Shown: positions 23,808 through 32,870, counted from the first letter of the stretch. The stretch: DNA of 64,000 nt from an uncultured Treponema sp. (GCA_934718065.1 CAKUZR010000012.1:1-64000), one strand, 5' to 3'. The notes: a model not told the origin generated them from the sequence alone. Numbers and translations: made by a program.

Positions 23808-25222
23808 TGTTTTGCTCCTGATTTATATAAATTACTTTTATTTTTTACGTTTGTATTTTTGTAAAATATTAAAAACAAAATGCTTGCTGCTATACTGGTT
23901 TGCAATGTAAAGCCAATGTAACAAGTTAATGTTAAATAAAGAACAAATCCTAAATAGCAACTAAAGGCATTCTTTATTTTTATACACCGGCAGAAGATAA
24001 AAAATAATAAAAAGAGAAAATATCCTAGACCATATTTTAAATAGGTATATCCAGTATTGTGTGCACTTGTAAAAATATGACTTTTACGCTGTTCTTCTGG
24101 AAAATCATCTGGACCTAAAATTTTACCAATACTTTTATTTTCAAATGGATAATAATTGTCTGTATAAGAGCCTCCCGCTCCATTACCAAATATAATAGTG
24201 TATGGATTACCTGATTCAGTTATATTTATCATTTCAAGAACTCGTACATAAGGGCTTAAAGGAATTAAATTTATTTTTTCTCTATTAGATAAACTAAAAT
24301 TCTCAAATAATTTTGTAATATTATTTATCTTAAATGTAATTGCTTCGAATTTTTCTGTCTTAAAAAATAACTTTGCTGAATTGCCTATAAAAACTATTGA
24401 AAAGATTGATAAAATCACAAAAACGATAATTTTAGTTTTGTGCTTTGCAAAAAGAAAACAAAGAATTGTTAGAAAAAGTAAAGATAAAACAAAAAAGATT
24501 GTGACCATACTGCCAAAATCTTGAAGCTTTATTGCAATTAACAAGTACAAAACAAGAAAACAAAATGGAATAATTGATTTATTTTTTTGAAAAAATAAAA
24601 AATATAGCAAGATAAATAAAAATATCGAAAACGACTCTCCTACAACAAGTAAACGAGTATGTCGTCCCCACCAGTCAACGGAAATCGAGAAACCGTAGTT
24701 GAAAACTATACAAAAAATGCTTGTAATTATATAGAAAAGCAATAGTTTCTTAGAAATTTTTACTAGTTGTTCTTTAGTAATATCATAGAATAAAATAAAT
24801 CCTGAAAAGAAACCTGCTACAACAATCAAATCAGAGACAAAACTTTTTGGCTGAGTGTAAAAATTTTTAATTACTCCGAAAATTATAAAATATAAAAAAA
24901 CAGAAATTGCAAATGTTGCTTTATAAAAACTAAATTTGAGTGAAATAAAAAGTTTAGGAAGAGTTATAACTATATATAGCAAAATTAGACCATAAATTAT
25001 CTTAAAACTGTAAATAGAAATACTTGTTCCATATAATGAATAAGAGAATATAAGAACTGCAAGATTAGATTTATCTTTATTTAAGGATAACAAGATAAAA
25101 AATAGTATCTGGATAAAGAGACCTATTAAATTTAATCCAGGAATAATTGATATGAGAAAAAGACAGATTAAAATAAAAAACTGTTTATCAAAAATATCAT
25201 TTTTAATTATTCTTTGAATCAT
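23804..25222 (-). CDS. Wzy/O-antigen-polymerase-like membrane protein
   Basis: The 472-residue protein is almost wholly hydrophobic, with about twelve membrane segments. A large hydrophilic loop at about 310-385 (INLIPLSPYVRVLEMINITE, GNGAGGSYTDNYYPFENK, SAHNTGYTYLKYGLGYFLFL) carries the H-N-x-x-Y-x-x-x-G motif common to O-antigen ligase/polymerase families. It should join repeat units at the outer face of the inner membrane. WaaL-type ligase is the main alternative. Base composition is strikingly AT-rich compared with the flanking genes. It overlaps the genes on both sides by 4 nt. Confidence 0.75.
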   Translation of the reverse strand: MIQRIIKNDIFDKQFFILICLFLISIIPGLNLIGLFIQILFFILLSLNKDKSNLAVLIFSYSLYGTSISIYSFKIIYGLILLYIVITLPKLFISLKFSFYKATFAISVFLYFIIFGVIKNFYTQPKSFVSDLIVVAGFFSGFILFYDITKEQLVKISKKLLLFYIITSIFCIVFNYGFSISVDWWGRHTRLLVVGESFSIFLFILLYFLFFQKNKSIIPFCFLVLYLLIAIKLQDFGSMVTIFFVLSLLFLTILCFLFAKHKTKIIVFVILSIFSIVFIGNSAKLFFKTEKFEAITFKINNITKLFENFSLSNREKINLIPLSPYVRVLEMINITESGNPYTIIFGNGAGGSYTDNYYPFENKSIGKILGPDDFPEEQRKSHIFTSAHNTGYTYLKYGLGYFLFLLFFIFCRCIKIKNAFSCYLGFVLYLTLTCYIGFTLQTSIAASILFLIFYKNTNVKNKSNLYKSGAKQ

Positions 25223-26178
25223 ATCAACACCTGAGCAAGTTTTTTATTTTTATTTTCTGAATAAAAATCTATTAATGCTTTTGAAATTATTGGTGTTTTT
25301 AGAATTCCTGAATCTATTTCTGACAATAATTTTTTTAATTCTGCTTCACTATGAAAAATATAGCCACAATTATATTTTCCTACTAATTCAGAAAATGATG
25401 GATTTTTACAACAAATAACAGGAGTTCCTTGTGAAAGAGAATCAAGCATTACTGCAGAACAACGGATTCCATATTTGTCACCATAATCTAAAAAAGTATA
25501 TGTAGATCTTCTTATTTCTAGCAAATACTCATCTAGTGTTGGAAACTTATCTTCAATTTTCAGATTATTATTCAATATGTTTGAAAAATTCATATTTGAA
25601 AGTCGATTTTGAATTCCATTGCAAATAAACTTAAAATGAATATGTTCAAATTTGATTTCCTGCAAAATATGAAATAATGGTTCAATGAGTTTCATAGAAT
25701 TCAAATTGCCTATGCATAAAATTACTTTTTTGATTTTTTCTTCTTTAACGACAGTTTTTAATTCTCGTGCATGTACTTCAACTATTTTTGAATTGAGTTT
25801 TGAATTTGTTTTTGATAAAAGGTCTTTTTTTACACAGTTCGCAAAAACTATAATATTCCTACATTTTTTTATAAAAACAGAAAAAATAAATTTATATAGA
25901 GTACAGTGAACTGTTGGAAAAAAATGAATTACCAGATTATAGTTCCAATTTCTAGAGAAAAACGATGCAATAAATAGACATAAAAAGGAGACAGTGCCGA
26001 AGGTTTTGTTTTGTTTTCTTCTTAATATTTTAGAAATAACAAGTATGTTTCGAAAAATATTATGCTCATTGAATTTTATATGTTCGAGATTACCATCGCA
26101 GTATCTATTTAAAACCATAAAATCCTGATCATGATGTCCTGTTTTTACATATTGAAAATCACAATATAAACTTTTCAT
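25219..26178 (-). CDS. Putative glycosyltransferase (GT-B, divergent)
   Basis: The 319-residue protein lacks a clear N-terminal family signature. From residue 160 it resembles the donor-binding half of GT-B enzymes: VILCIGNLNSMKLIEPLFHIL, FKFICNGIQNR, TFLDYGDKYGIRCSAVMLDS, and SQGTPVICCKNPSFSELVGKY split here as SQGTPVICC and ELVGKYNCGYIF. Such features suit a sugar transferase of the surrounding cluster. GGAGG 10 nt before the ATG supports the start. The gene is very AT-rich, like the polymerase gene it overlaps. Confidence 0.6.
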   Translation of the reverse strand: MKSLYCDFQYVKTGHHDQDFMVLNRYCDGNLEHIKFNEHNIFRNILVISKILRRKQNKTFGTVSFLCLFIASFFSRNWNYNLVIHFFPTVHCTLYKFIFSVFIKKCRNIIVFANCVKKDLLSKTNSKLNSKIVEVHARELKTVVKEEKIKKVILCIGNLNSMKLIEPLFHILQEIKFEHIHFKFICNGIQNRLSNMNFSNILNNNLKIEDKFPTLDEYLLEIRRSTYTFLDYGDKYGIRCSAVMLDSLSQGTPVICCKNPSFSELVGKYNCGYIFHSEAELKKLLSEIDSGILKTPIISKALIDFYSENKNKKLAQVLI

Positions 26179-26196
26179 AAAATAAAAACCTCCTTT

Positions 26197-27075
26197 CTAA
26201 AAATGTTTTAGGATGAAAAATATGATTTTGCTTCTAAATGTTTTTATAATTTGCAATAATAGAGGCAGTTTTTTGAAACTATTTCCATATGTGTTGATTA
26301 ATATATCTTTGAATTTTTTATTGTTATTTTTTAGCCAGACTAACAATAAAAATTCAGAAATATAGCCAAAAACTCTTTTCTGTTGTTCACTGTAAGATTC
26401 AAATGGAATATGATTTTCAATTTTTGATAAAACAGAAAATAACCAGCTGCAATATGAATTCAGGTCATTGTATGACATTATGAACATATTATAGGGATGG
26501 TAAAAATTTGATTTTTCCATACAATGAAGAAATGTTTTATAGTATTCTGGGAAACTTTTTTGGATTGTTTTTTTTAATGTTCTATAATCTTCAGAAACAT
26601 AAAACAAACAGTAAGTCCAATACATAGAAAATTTATAAAAGTGCTTTTTTGCTATGATGCAGCTATTTTTTTCTAACAGGCGTTTTAGATTTTCAAAATT
26701 GAACTGATATTTTTGAATTTTATTTTCCTCTAAAACATTGTCTTCATAAATTGAAAATTTCTTATCGAAATTAAAATATCTTCTGTAATGATTCAGCCCG
26801 ATATATTCCAAGCCAGGATAAATCTTCCTTATGTTTTTCCATGCCCAATAAAGCGCAGTAAGCTCGCAGTAGCTTTTATTCTTAGCACTTATGTTGTCGC
26901 ACGGCTTGCCGTTCACCTGGTCATCACGCTGCATTCCGAGTTCAGCACTACTGATTGCCGCCCCAACTTGGATTGGAAGGAATATTCCGTCCGGGTCAGG
27001 AGGAAGTCCGCAAGGCTTATGGCAGCAGATTAAAATTTTTATATTGTCTTTATTTAAAATGATTTTTTCTTTCAT
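26197..27075 (-). CDS. DUF4422-family glycosyltransferase
   Basis: The 292-residue protein matches DUF4422: IKILICCHKPCGLPPDPDGI at the start, GAAISSAELG, then the hallmark NKSYCELTALYWAWKNI followed by YIGLNHYRRYFNF. Members are assigned to capsular or lipopolysaccharide synthesis as sugar transferases. YHPYNMFIMSYNDLNSYCSW in the second half is also typical. It overlaps the UDP-galactopyranose mutase gene by 4 nt, so a galactofuranosyl transferase role is tempting but unproven. The N-terminal third has normal base composition, while the rest is AT-rich. Confidence 0.75.
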   Translation of the reverse strand: MKEKIILNKDNIKILICCHKPCGLPPDPDGIFLPIQVGAAISSAELGMQRDDQVNGKPCDNISAKNKSYCELTALYWAWKNIRKIYPGLEYIGLNHYRRYFNFDKKFSIYEDNVLEENKIQKYQFNFENLKRLLEKNSCIIAKKHFYKFSMYWTYCLFYVSEDYRTLKKTIQKSFPEYYKTFLHCMEKSNFYHPYNMFIMSYNDLNSYCSWLFSVLSKIENHIPFESYSEQQKRVFGYISEFLLLVWLKNNNKKFKDILINTYGNSFKKLPLLLQIIKTFRSKIIFFILKHF

Positions 27076-28220
27076 CTTTCTCCTCCAAGTTCCTTTTCCG
27101 CATCTTCCATTGCTTTCGCAATCACGTCGTCCATATCGTAGTACTTGTACTCTGCAAGGCGTCCGCCGAAAATCACATTGCTCTCCGCGGCAGCCAGAGC
27201 CTTGTATTTTCTGTAAAGCTCCGCGTTTTTCTCATCGTTTACTGGGTAGAAGGGTTCGACTCCCTCGTGCCACTCTGTGGAGTATTCCTTTGAAATCACG
27301 GTCTTGTTCTGTGAATACGCCGGATTTTCCGGCTCGAAGTGCTTGTGCTCAATAATCCTGGTGAAAGGCTCGGCGCGGCTTGTGTAGTTCACAACGGCGT
27401 TGCCCTGAAAATTCTGCACATCCAGCGTTTCTGTCTCAAAGCGGACTGTGCGGTACTCAAGCTTTCCGAACCTGCAGCCAAAAAACTCGTCAATTTTTCC
27501 AGTGAACACAATCTTGTCCGCAAGTTTTTCAAGCTCCGAACGGCTCTCGAAAAAGTCAACATCTGTCTTAGTTTCAATTCCAGAAAGCAGGCCTTCTATA
27601 ATCTTGTTGTACCCGCCAAGCGGAATTCCCTGGTAAGCGTCATTGAAATAGTTGTTATCGAACGTGAAACGCACCGGAAGCCTTTTTATGATGAAAGACG
27701 GAAGCTCTGCGCATTTTCGCCCCCACTGCTTTTCGGTGTACTCCTTCACCAGCGTCTCGTAGATGTCGCGACCGACAAGGCTGACCGCCTGCTCCTCAAG
27801 ATTCTTAGGCTCTTTGATTCCGCTCTGCTTTTTCTGCTCCTTGATTTTTGCCGCGGCCTCCGCCGGAGTGGTTACGCCCCACATCTGGTAAAAAGTGTTC
27901 ATATTGAACGGCAGGTTGAAGAGCTTTCCGTGGAAATTCGCGACCGGCGAATTTGTATATCGGTTGAATACGGCAAAACTGTTCACAAAATCCCAGACTT
28001 TTTTGTCCGAAGTGTGAAAGATGTGCGCTCCGTACTTGTGCACGTGGATTCCGTCAATATCCTCGCAGAAAATATTTCCGCCAAGATGCGGCCGCCTGTC
28101 AATCACAAGGCATTTCTTTCCCTTTTTGCGTGCAAGATACGCGAATGTCGCTCCGTACAAGCCCGAGCCGACGATAAGATAGTCGTAATTAGTTGATTCT
28201 GTATGAAATACTTCAGCCAT
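27072..28220 (-). CDS. glf: UDP-galactopyranose mutase
   Basis: This flavoenzyme interconverts UDP-galactopyranose and UDP-galactofuranose, so the glycan made here probably contains galactofuranose. The 382-residue protein has the FAD-binding start DYLIVGSGLYGATFAYLA, IDRRPHLGGNIFCEDIDGI, and the diagnostic VHKYGAHIFHTSDKKVWDF. The substrate region includes NLPFNMNTFYQMWG and the Arg-rich EKQWGRKCAELP. The C-terminal GRLAEYKYYDMDDVIAKAM completes the family pattern. Length is normal (about 370-390). Confidence 0.95.
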   Translation of the reverse strand: MAEVFHTESTNYDYLIVGSGLYGATFAYLARKKGKKCLVIDRRPHLGGNIFCEDIDGIHVHKYGAHIFHTSDKKVWDFVNSFAVFNRYTNSPVANFHGKLFNLPFNMNTFYQMWGVTTPAEAAAKIKEQKKQSGIKEPKNLEEQAVSLVGRDIYETLVKEYTEKQWGRKCAELPSFIIKRLPVRFTFDNNYFNDAYQGIPLGGYNKIIEGLLSGIETKTDVDFFESRSELEKLADKIVFTGKIDEFFGCRFGKLEYRTVRFETETLDVQNFQGNAVVNYTSRAEPFTRIIEHKHFEPENPAYSQNKTVISKEYSTEWHEGVEPFYPVNDEKNAELYRKYKALAAAESNVIFGGRLAEYKYYDMDDVIAKAMEDAEKELGGER

Positions 28221-28265
28221 TTATTTCCGGCTGAAAGAAAAATTGATTTTAGTTTTTCTTAAAGA

Positions 28266-28538
28266 CTATGAAAACAGCTCGCTGTGTGAATTTATCCTGA
28301 ACGCAGTAAGCAGAAGAGCATCTTTATTTTTTGAATAAATCAGCACAAGGTCAGGCTTTACATGACAGTCCCTAAAGTCAGCATAGTCACCTTTTAAATG
28401 ATGGTCTCTGTATTTCGGCTCAAGAACCTCATCTTTTGCAAGGCGATTTATAACCTGCTTCGCAAGTTCCCTGTCTGCCGGTGGCAATTTTGCATACTCT
28501 TTGTCAAAACGTTTTGTCGTGGCGATTTTATAGCCCAT
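28266..28538 (-). CDS. YafQ/RelE-family mRNA-interferase toxin
   Basis: The likely start is ATG 28538 (GAGG 7 nt upstream), 90 residues, like YafQ (92). It contains YKIATTKRFDKEYAKLPP, KYRDHHLKGDYADFRDCH and KPDLVLIYSKNKDALLLTAF, the core of the YafQ/RelE superfamily. These toxins cleave mRNA on the ribosome. The start lies 11 nt inside the antitoxin gene, typical of co-translated modules. It sits between glf and the flippase, on the same strand as the polysaccharide genes. Confidence 0.85.
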   Translation of the reverse strand: MGYKIATTKRFDKEYAKLPPADRELAKQVINRLAKDEVLEPKYRDHHLKGDYADFRDCHVKPDLVLIYSKNKDALLLTAFRINSHSELFS

Positions 28539-28749
28539 TGGCAGCCTCGTACTCATCCATTGAGGAATAAGTCCTTAAAGTGCCTTTTTCATGCTCCTTC
28601 AAAATCTCCGCCTGCTCCGCCTTTAATTCATCTGCCAGGGACTTTTCTTTTTTTATGGAAACCTTTACAGCCGGATGCAGTTTGCAGACACTTTTTATAG
28701 CCGAAATAAGGGCATTGTCCGCATTCTGGATAGTCATATTAACAACCAT
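28528..28749 (-). CDS. Antitoxin of the YafQ-like module
   Basis: From ATG 28749 (GGAGG upstream) this gives 73 residues. The first third (MVVNMTIQNADNALISAIKS) should form the DNA-binding/dimerisation part. The charged remainder (VKVSIKKEKSLADELKAEQA, then YSSMDEYEAANGL) is the toxin-wrapping tail. I do not recognise a specific antitoxin family; function is assigned by its overlap with the toxin gene. Overlapping ATGGGCTATAA places the toxin start within its last codons. Confidence 0.65.
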   Translation of the reverse strand: MVVNMTIQNADNALISAIKSVCKLHPAVKVSIKKEKSLADELKAEQAEILKEHEKGTLRTYSSMDEYEAANGL

Positions 28750-28817
28750 AAGAAAACCTCCATAAAAATCTTCCACAGCAAATTTAGCACAGCCATGCTC
28801 AAAAATCAATTATCCTT

Positions 28818-30317
28818 TCAGTCTGCCTCCTTGTTCTTAATTTTTTTATAGAATCTGCCTGTCAATTGCTCTGAAAGCTCGGCAAACAGAGAATCTTTAA
28901 AAAGAAAAAGACACAGCGCATAACTGGCTGCGCCTAAGAATATTCCAAAAATTATTTTCAGTGTGAATGATTTAAAAACAATGCATTCAGCAAAAACGCA
29001 GAAAGACATTGCCAATGACGCAAGAACAACCTTCACGGAATGCTGGATAAAAGTTCTGTATGACAGATATTCTCCTGCGAACGCAAGCTGCACCGCTGTA
29101 ACAGTGAATTCCGCAGCCACAGTTCCTATAGCGGCGCCAACAGCTCCATACCGAGGAATCAGAACCATATTGAATGTAAAATTCACGACAGAGCCGGCAA
29201 CTACTGAAAAAAGCGTTGCACGTTCCTTTCCGACCGACATGAAAATCTGAATCCCTATTGCATTGCTTATTGATATGAACACAATCACCGCGTTCATAAT
29301 CTTCATAACAGGCACAGCTGGAAGATATCGGCTGCCGCTGAAAAGAAGGACAGCAGGCTCCGACAGTACAAAAAGCCCTGCCGCGCAAGGAACAGAAAAC
29401 AAAACCACAAACTGCATGGCCTTGTTTGAAAGACGTAAGAATTCAGTTCTTTCCCCGCTGTTTGCATAGTACGACAACCGTGGCAGAAGGACTCCTGTCG
29501 CGGCCGTTATCATCATGACAACCATGCGGTTTATCTTTGTCGCCGCTGTGTATATGCCAACCGCCTCGTCGCCCTTCAGAAATCCAAGCATAGTCGTATC
29601 AAGCACTGTATATATGCTTACCGCCGCGCTCATTGCAAACAGAGTGAAAATCGGTCTCAAGTGCTTTCTTAGCTCAACACCTGTTTCCATCACAAGCCGA
29701 AAGTCAACAAATTTCCTGGAATGCAGAAAATTCAGCACATTTGAGCCTGCGCTAGAAACCACGCTGATTGCCGCATATTTCAAGTAGTCATCCTGGCTTC
29801 TTACAAAAATAAAAAGAAGCGCAAGGCTCAGAATTTGGAAGGCGATAGAACGGACAGTAATATACCTGAACTCCTCAAGTGCTGTGTACAGATAATCAAT
29901 TCCAAGCGTTGTGAAAAGGATTGATGCGCCTGAAATGCAAAGCAGCTTTCTGTATTCCGAGAGCTGGGGAACAAGAAAAACTGCAGCCGCCAGCAGAATA
30001 TACGCCACGCCCATAGACACAAGGTTTAAAGAGAGCATCTCTTTTATGAATTTTGAGAGCCTTGCCCTGTCGTTTCTGACCTTCGCAGCCTCACGCACAG
30101 CGTAGGTGCTTATTCCTAGCGCCGCAACAAGAGAGAAGTAGCTGACAACGGACTGCGCGAAGTTCACCTTCCCTATATAAACCGGACCAAGCACACGGCT
30201 CGTATACGGAAATGTTATCAGCGGAAATATCAGCGACATTACAGTCCGCGTCATGTTCAAAGCTGCATTTTTCTTAAGAGAAGGCTGAGAATTTGTGTTG
30301 TCAAGACTTCTACTCAT
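28818..30317 (-). CDS. Wzx-type polysaccharide flippase (MOP superfamily)
   Basis: From ATG 30317 the protein has 499 residues and about fourteen membrane segments. It begins NAALNMTRTVMSLIFPLITF followed by PYTSRVLGPVYIGKVNFAQS, the RfbX/Wzx signature, and has EAAKVRNDRARLSKFIKEM after segment 3. It would move lipid-linked repeat units across the inner membrane for the Wzy-like polymerase encoded downstream. An upstream in-frame ATG at 30386 exists, but the shorter start fits the family better. A gap of 69 bp separates it from the antitoxin. Confidence 0.88.
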   Translation of the reverse strand: MSRSLDNTNSQPSLKKNAALNMTRTVMSLIFPLITFPYTSRVLGPVYIGKVNFAQSVVSYFSLVAALGISTYAVREAAKVRNDRARLSKFIKEMLSLNLVSMGVAYILLAAAVFLVPQLSEYRKLLCISGASILFTTLGIDYLYTALEEFRYITVRSIAFQILSLALLFIFVRSQDDYLKYAAISVVSSAGSNVLNFLHSRKFVDFRLVMETGVELRKHLRPIFTLFAMSAAVSIYTVLDTTMLGFLKGDEAVGIYTAATKINRMVVMMITAATGVLLPRLSYYANSGERTEFLRLSNKAMQFVVLFSVPCAAGLFVLSEPAVLLFSGSRYLPAVPVMKIMNAVIVFISISNAIGIQIFMSVGKERATLFSVVAGSVVNFTFNMVLIPRYGAVGAAIGTVAAEFTVTAVQLAFAGEYLSYRTFIQHSVKVVLASLAMSFCVFAECIVFKSFTLKIIFGIFLGAASYALCLFLFKDSLFAELSEQLTGRFYKKIKNKEAD

Positions 30318-30422
30318 TTTATATAGTTCTCCGCTCCTAGCGTCGCAAGCATGTTTCTCTTCTCCTGTTATATTCTGTGGCAGCATTCTAGCCGCAAAAC
30401 TTCAATTTTCATTCTCAACATA

Positions 30423-30457
30423 CCAAAACGGCTTGAAAAACTTCCAGACCGTTTTGG
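30423..30457 (-). repeat. 9-bp perfect hairpin between glycosyltransferase and flippase genes
   Basis: CCAAAACGG (30423-30431) and CCGTTTTGG (30449-30457) are perfect inverted copies around a 17-nt loop, starting 2 nt after the glycosyltransferase stop. No T run follows on either strand, so it may damp or stabilise transcript ends rather than terminate fully. Confidence 0.45.
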
Positions 30458-30458
30458 T

Positions 30459-31301
30459 TCATCTCTCCCCAATCTCCCTCAGCACTTTCCTGTTCATCTC
30501 CCGCCGTTCCTTGTCGAACCACCAGCCGTACTTTCCGAAATATTTGAACGCGCTTCTGATATGGGCAAGGAGCATTTTTCGGCTTTTGTACGAGGCTTTC
30601 TGGTGGTCGTGAACAATCTGAACGCCTGGAAAATAGAGCGTGCGCGAAACGCGGTGAAGCCTTCTGATTAAGTCAAAATCTTCAAAATACATGAAGAAAC
30701 GGTCGTCAAAGAAAATGTTGTTTTCCGCCAGAACTGAAAGCCGCATGAACATAAAGCAGCCGGAAAGGCACGGCGGATTTATCACCCTGTCGTAGCCGAA
30801 AGATTTCAGGCAGTAGCGGTCGTTTTTTCTTTCGCTCCATTTAGTTTTTGGCAGGAAGCGGCGGAAAATCAAATCGCCCGGAGCGGGCAAAAGCTTGCAG
30901 AGATGCTGAATTTCTCCATCTGGATAAACAACTTTCGGAAGCACATACGAAGCGTCTTTATTTTCTTCCATAAAATCCGTCAAAGCCGGCAGAACTTCCG
31001 CGCCAAAACGAATATCCGGATTCAGGACAACGTGATAGACAAATCCTTTTTCAATCGCCTCGTGCATTGCAATGTTGTGAGCCTCGCCGTAGCCTAAGTT
31101 CGCATTGTGGATGTAGCGGATTTTCGTGTTTCCGCCGGCATTTTCCGCTTCAAGAATCCGCCATCTGTCGTCGGGCGAATTGTCAATTATGTACAAAATC
31201 CCGACACAATTTGAATCAAAAACCGATTTCAGAACCGAATCAATCTGGCTCCGCGGAGTTTTATAAAGCACAATACTTGCGGAAAGTTTTATCTTGTTCA
31301 T
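30459..31301 (-). CDS. Family 2 glycosyltransferase (rhamnosyltransferase-like)
   Basis: The 280-residue GT-A protein has LSASIVLYKTPRSQIDSVLK, LYIIDNSPDD, the acceptor-side NLGYGEAHNIAM, and the metal-binding DxD equivalent VVLNPDIRF. PPCLSGCFMFMRLSVL and FFMYFEDFDLIRRLHR follow, ending with the VQIVHDHQKASYKSRKMLLAH region. This set is typical of WbbL-like rhamnosyltransferases. The true donor sugar is unknown. Its start overlaps the acyltransferase stop by 4 nt. Confidence 0.85.
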   Translation of the reverse strand: MNKIKLSASIVLYKTPRSQIDSVLKSVFDSNCVGILYIIDNSPDDRWRILEAENAGGNTKIRYIHNANLGYGEAHNIAMHEAIEKGFVYHVVLNPDIRFGAEVLPALTDFMEENKDASYVLPKVVYPDGEIQHLCKLLPAPGDLIFRRFLPKTKWSERKNDRYCLKSFGYDRVINPPCLSGCFMFMRLSVLAENNIFFDDRFFMYFEDFDLIRRLHRVSRTLYFPGVQIVHDHQKASYKSRKMLLAHIRSAFKYFGKYGWWFDKERREMNRKVLREIGER

Positions 31302-32398
31302 CTTGCGCTCCTTGCCGCGGCAGTTTCTAAATTCTTTTTAAAGAATTTATTTTCAGACAAAAATTTCTGAAAATTTTCCATCAGATATGCGCACAAAAAT
31401 GAAGTCCCAAAAACTGAAAAAATCGCAAACAATGGTTTAACTTCAAAAAATCCAAGTGAAACAAAACACATCGCAATCGGATAATGAACAAGATAAAGAC
31501 TGTATGAATAATCCGTTCTTCGCCCGCCACATGAAAAGAATTTTAAATTCAATCCAATGAACATTACACAGACAGAAAGACATACTGGAACTAAAAAAGC
31601 CGAAATAAACGGAACTTTAAAAATATTCAACAAAACAAGAAGCGCAAGACATGGCACAAAAATAAATTTCAAACTTGAAAACAAATTTTCACCATAAAAT
31701 GAAAATGCCATTCCGCCAGCAAAATATGAAATAAATGCTGGAAACTGATGAGCAAGAGCGGCCGGCAAGAAAGTTCTTTCAGTTATATACGGCATAAAAA
31801 CCTCGTACAAAACCGAAAGCAAATACAACGCGGCAAGAACGCCACATCTGTACCCCCCCCCATTGATTTTTCTCATTGCGGAAACCACAAACGGAAGAAG
31901 AATATAAAAACCGATTTCAATTTTTATAGTCCATAAAGAACCGTTAACACTTCCGTCCAATGCAAGGCCTTCAAAAACTCCTGGCAAGGTCGGATGAATA
32001 AAATTCAACGTTGAAATATTCGCCGCAAGATATTTGAAAAAACTGCTGTTAAAAAAATATTCACGTGCCGGCAGCTGTGAAAACGTTGAAAGAAAAAATG
32101 CGCCAGCTAAAACTACCGTCCAATATTGAGGAAGAATTTTCCTGCAACGTTTTAAAGCATAGTCTTTTATTGAAGAACTTTTTAAATATGACTGAGCAAC
32201 CCAGAATCCGCTTAGAACAAAAAACACATTTACAGCGATTCCACGCAAATTCAAACACGGAAGATCAATTCCGCTCAAAACAACACAATGCTCATAAACT
32301 ACAATCAGACAGCATAAAAGCCGCAGCAAGTCAAACGAATTATCTTTTGAAACAAAAACTGGCAGAAAAACAGAATCTTTAGAATTTTTCACATTCAT
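31298..32398 (-). CDS. Acyltransferase-3 (OafA-type) O-acyltransferase with in-frame poly-G tract
   Basis: The 366-residue protein has ten or so membrane segments and the family start FDLLRLLCCLIVVYEHCVVL with the catalytic-type His in YEHC. NVFFVLSGFWVAQSYLKSSS, then RKILPQYWTVVL, LNFIHPTLPGVF and GSLWTIKIEIGFYILLPF follow. Such enzymes acetylate or succinylate sugars of surface glycans. Nine G at 31853-31861 encode G-G-G (in KINGGGYRC, about residue 182) and keep the frame open now; loss or gain of one would truncate it. The adjoining caspase-like ORF overlaps its start by 4 nt. Confidence 0.87.
   Translation of the reverse strand: MNVKNSKDSVFLPVFVSKDNSFDLLRLLCCLIVVYEHCVVLSGIDLPCLNLRGIAVNVFFVLSGFWVAQSYLKSSSIKDYALKRCRKILPQYWTVVLAGAFFLSTFSQLPAREYFFNSSFFKYLAANISTLNFIHPTLPGVFEGLALDGSVNGSLWTIKIEIGFYILLPFVVSAMRKINGGGYRCGVLAALYLLSVLYEVFMPYITERTFLPAALAHQFPAFISYFAGGMAFSFYGENLFSSLKFIFVPCLALLVLLNIFKVPFISAFLVPVCLSVCVMFIGLNLKFFSCGGRRTDYSYSLYLVHYPIAMCFVSLGFFEVKPLFAIFSVFGTSFLCAYLMENFQKFLSENKFFKKNLETAAARSAR
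31853..31861 (-). repeat. Poly-G9 tract in the acyltransferase gene
   Basis: Nine G on the coding strand in mid-gene. The frame is open at this length (ON). Length change by one or two would give a truncated product, the pattern of contingency loci. Confidence 0.75.
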
Positions 32399-32829
32399 CT
32401 TCCCACCCCGCTTTTTTCAATTGCGCCGCTTTCAAAACTCAAAAAAAATCCGTTCTGAATATCTTCAGCCTCAGATGCATCATCTTGAATGAAATCCCGG
32501 CAGGAATCAAAAACAACCTGAATATTCAGTTCTTTGTTCAAAAATATTTCTTTGTGAATCTCTTCGCCGCCAAGCCAAACGCTTTTTTCACTGTCTGCAA
32601 CGCCTGTTTCAGTGCATATATATAGAAGAATATAGTCAATTTTCTGTGATTTAAGCTGTCCTAGCAAAAACAAAAGCATAGCCTCGGAAATGCCGTTCGG
32701 AAAAATCGTGATTTCTTTTTCCTGCCATGCGCCGCCGGCTGAGCTTATGAGAAAACCGTGCATTTCATTCAGTTTTTTCTGTGTGAATCCAAGCGGAGCG
32801 CTTCCGCAAAGAATGGCGTTACGTTGCAA
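32395..32829 (-). CDS. Small protein with degenerate caspase/metacaspase-like layout
   Basis: I do not recognise a named family. The 144-residue protein starts at a TTG (AGGAAGAG 5 nt before). Its strand order resembles a C14 peptidase core: first strand NAILCGSAP, helix ISEAMLLFLLGQLKS, second strand DYILLYICTETG where caspases have GHG, VWLGGEEIHKEI, then VVFDSCRD where caspases have the catalytic D-x-C. The Cys is present and the His is missing, so it may be inactive or a diverged relative. It overlaps the acyltransferase gene by 4 nt and diverges from the HTH gene. Confidence 0.45.
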   Translation of the reverse strand: MQRNAILCGSAPLGFTQKKLNEMHGFLISSAGGAWQEKEITIFPNGISEAMLLFLLGQLKSQKIDYILLYICTETGVADSEKSVWLGGEEIHKEIFLNKELNIQVVFDSCRDFIQDDASEAEDIQNGFFLSFESGAIEKSGVGR

Positions 32830-32854
32830 AACTCTTCCTCTTAAAACCTGATAA

Positions 32855-32870
32855 CTACGTAATTTCGTAG
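32855..32870. promoter_or_regulatory. Palindromic operator candidate between divergent genes
   Basis: CTACGTAATTTCGTAG is a 5-bp inverted repeat with a 6-nt centre. A further TACTACGAA half-site lies at about 32884-32892. It lies between the TTG-started ORF and the HTH gene, as expected for an autoregulated repressor. Confidence 0.45.
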
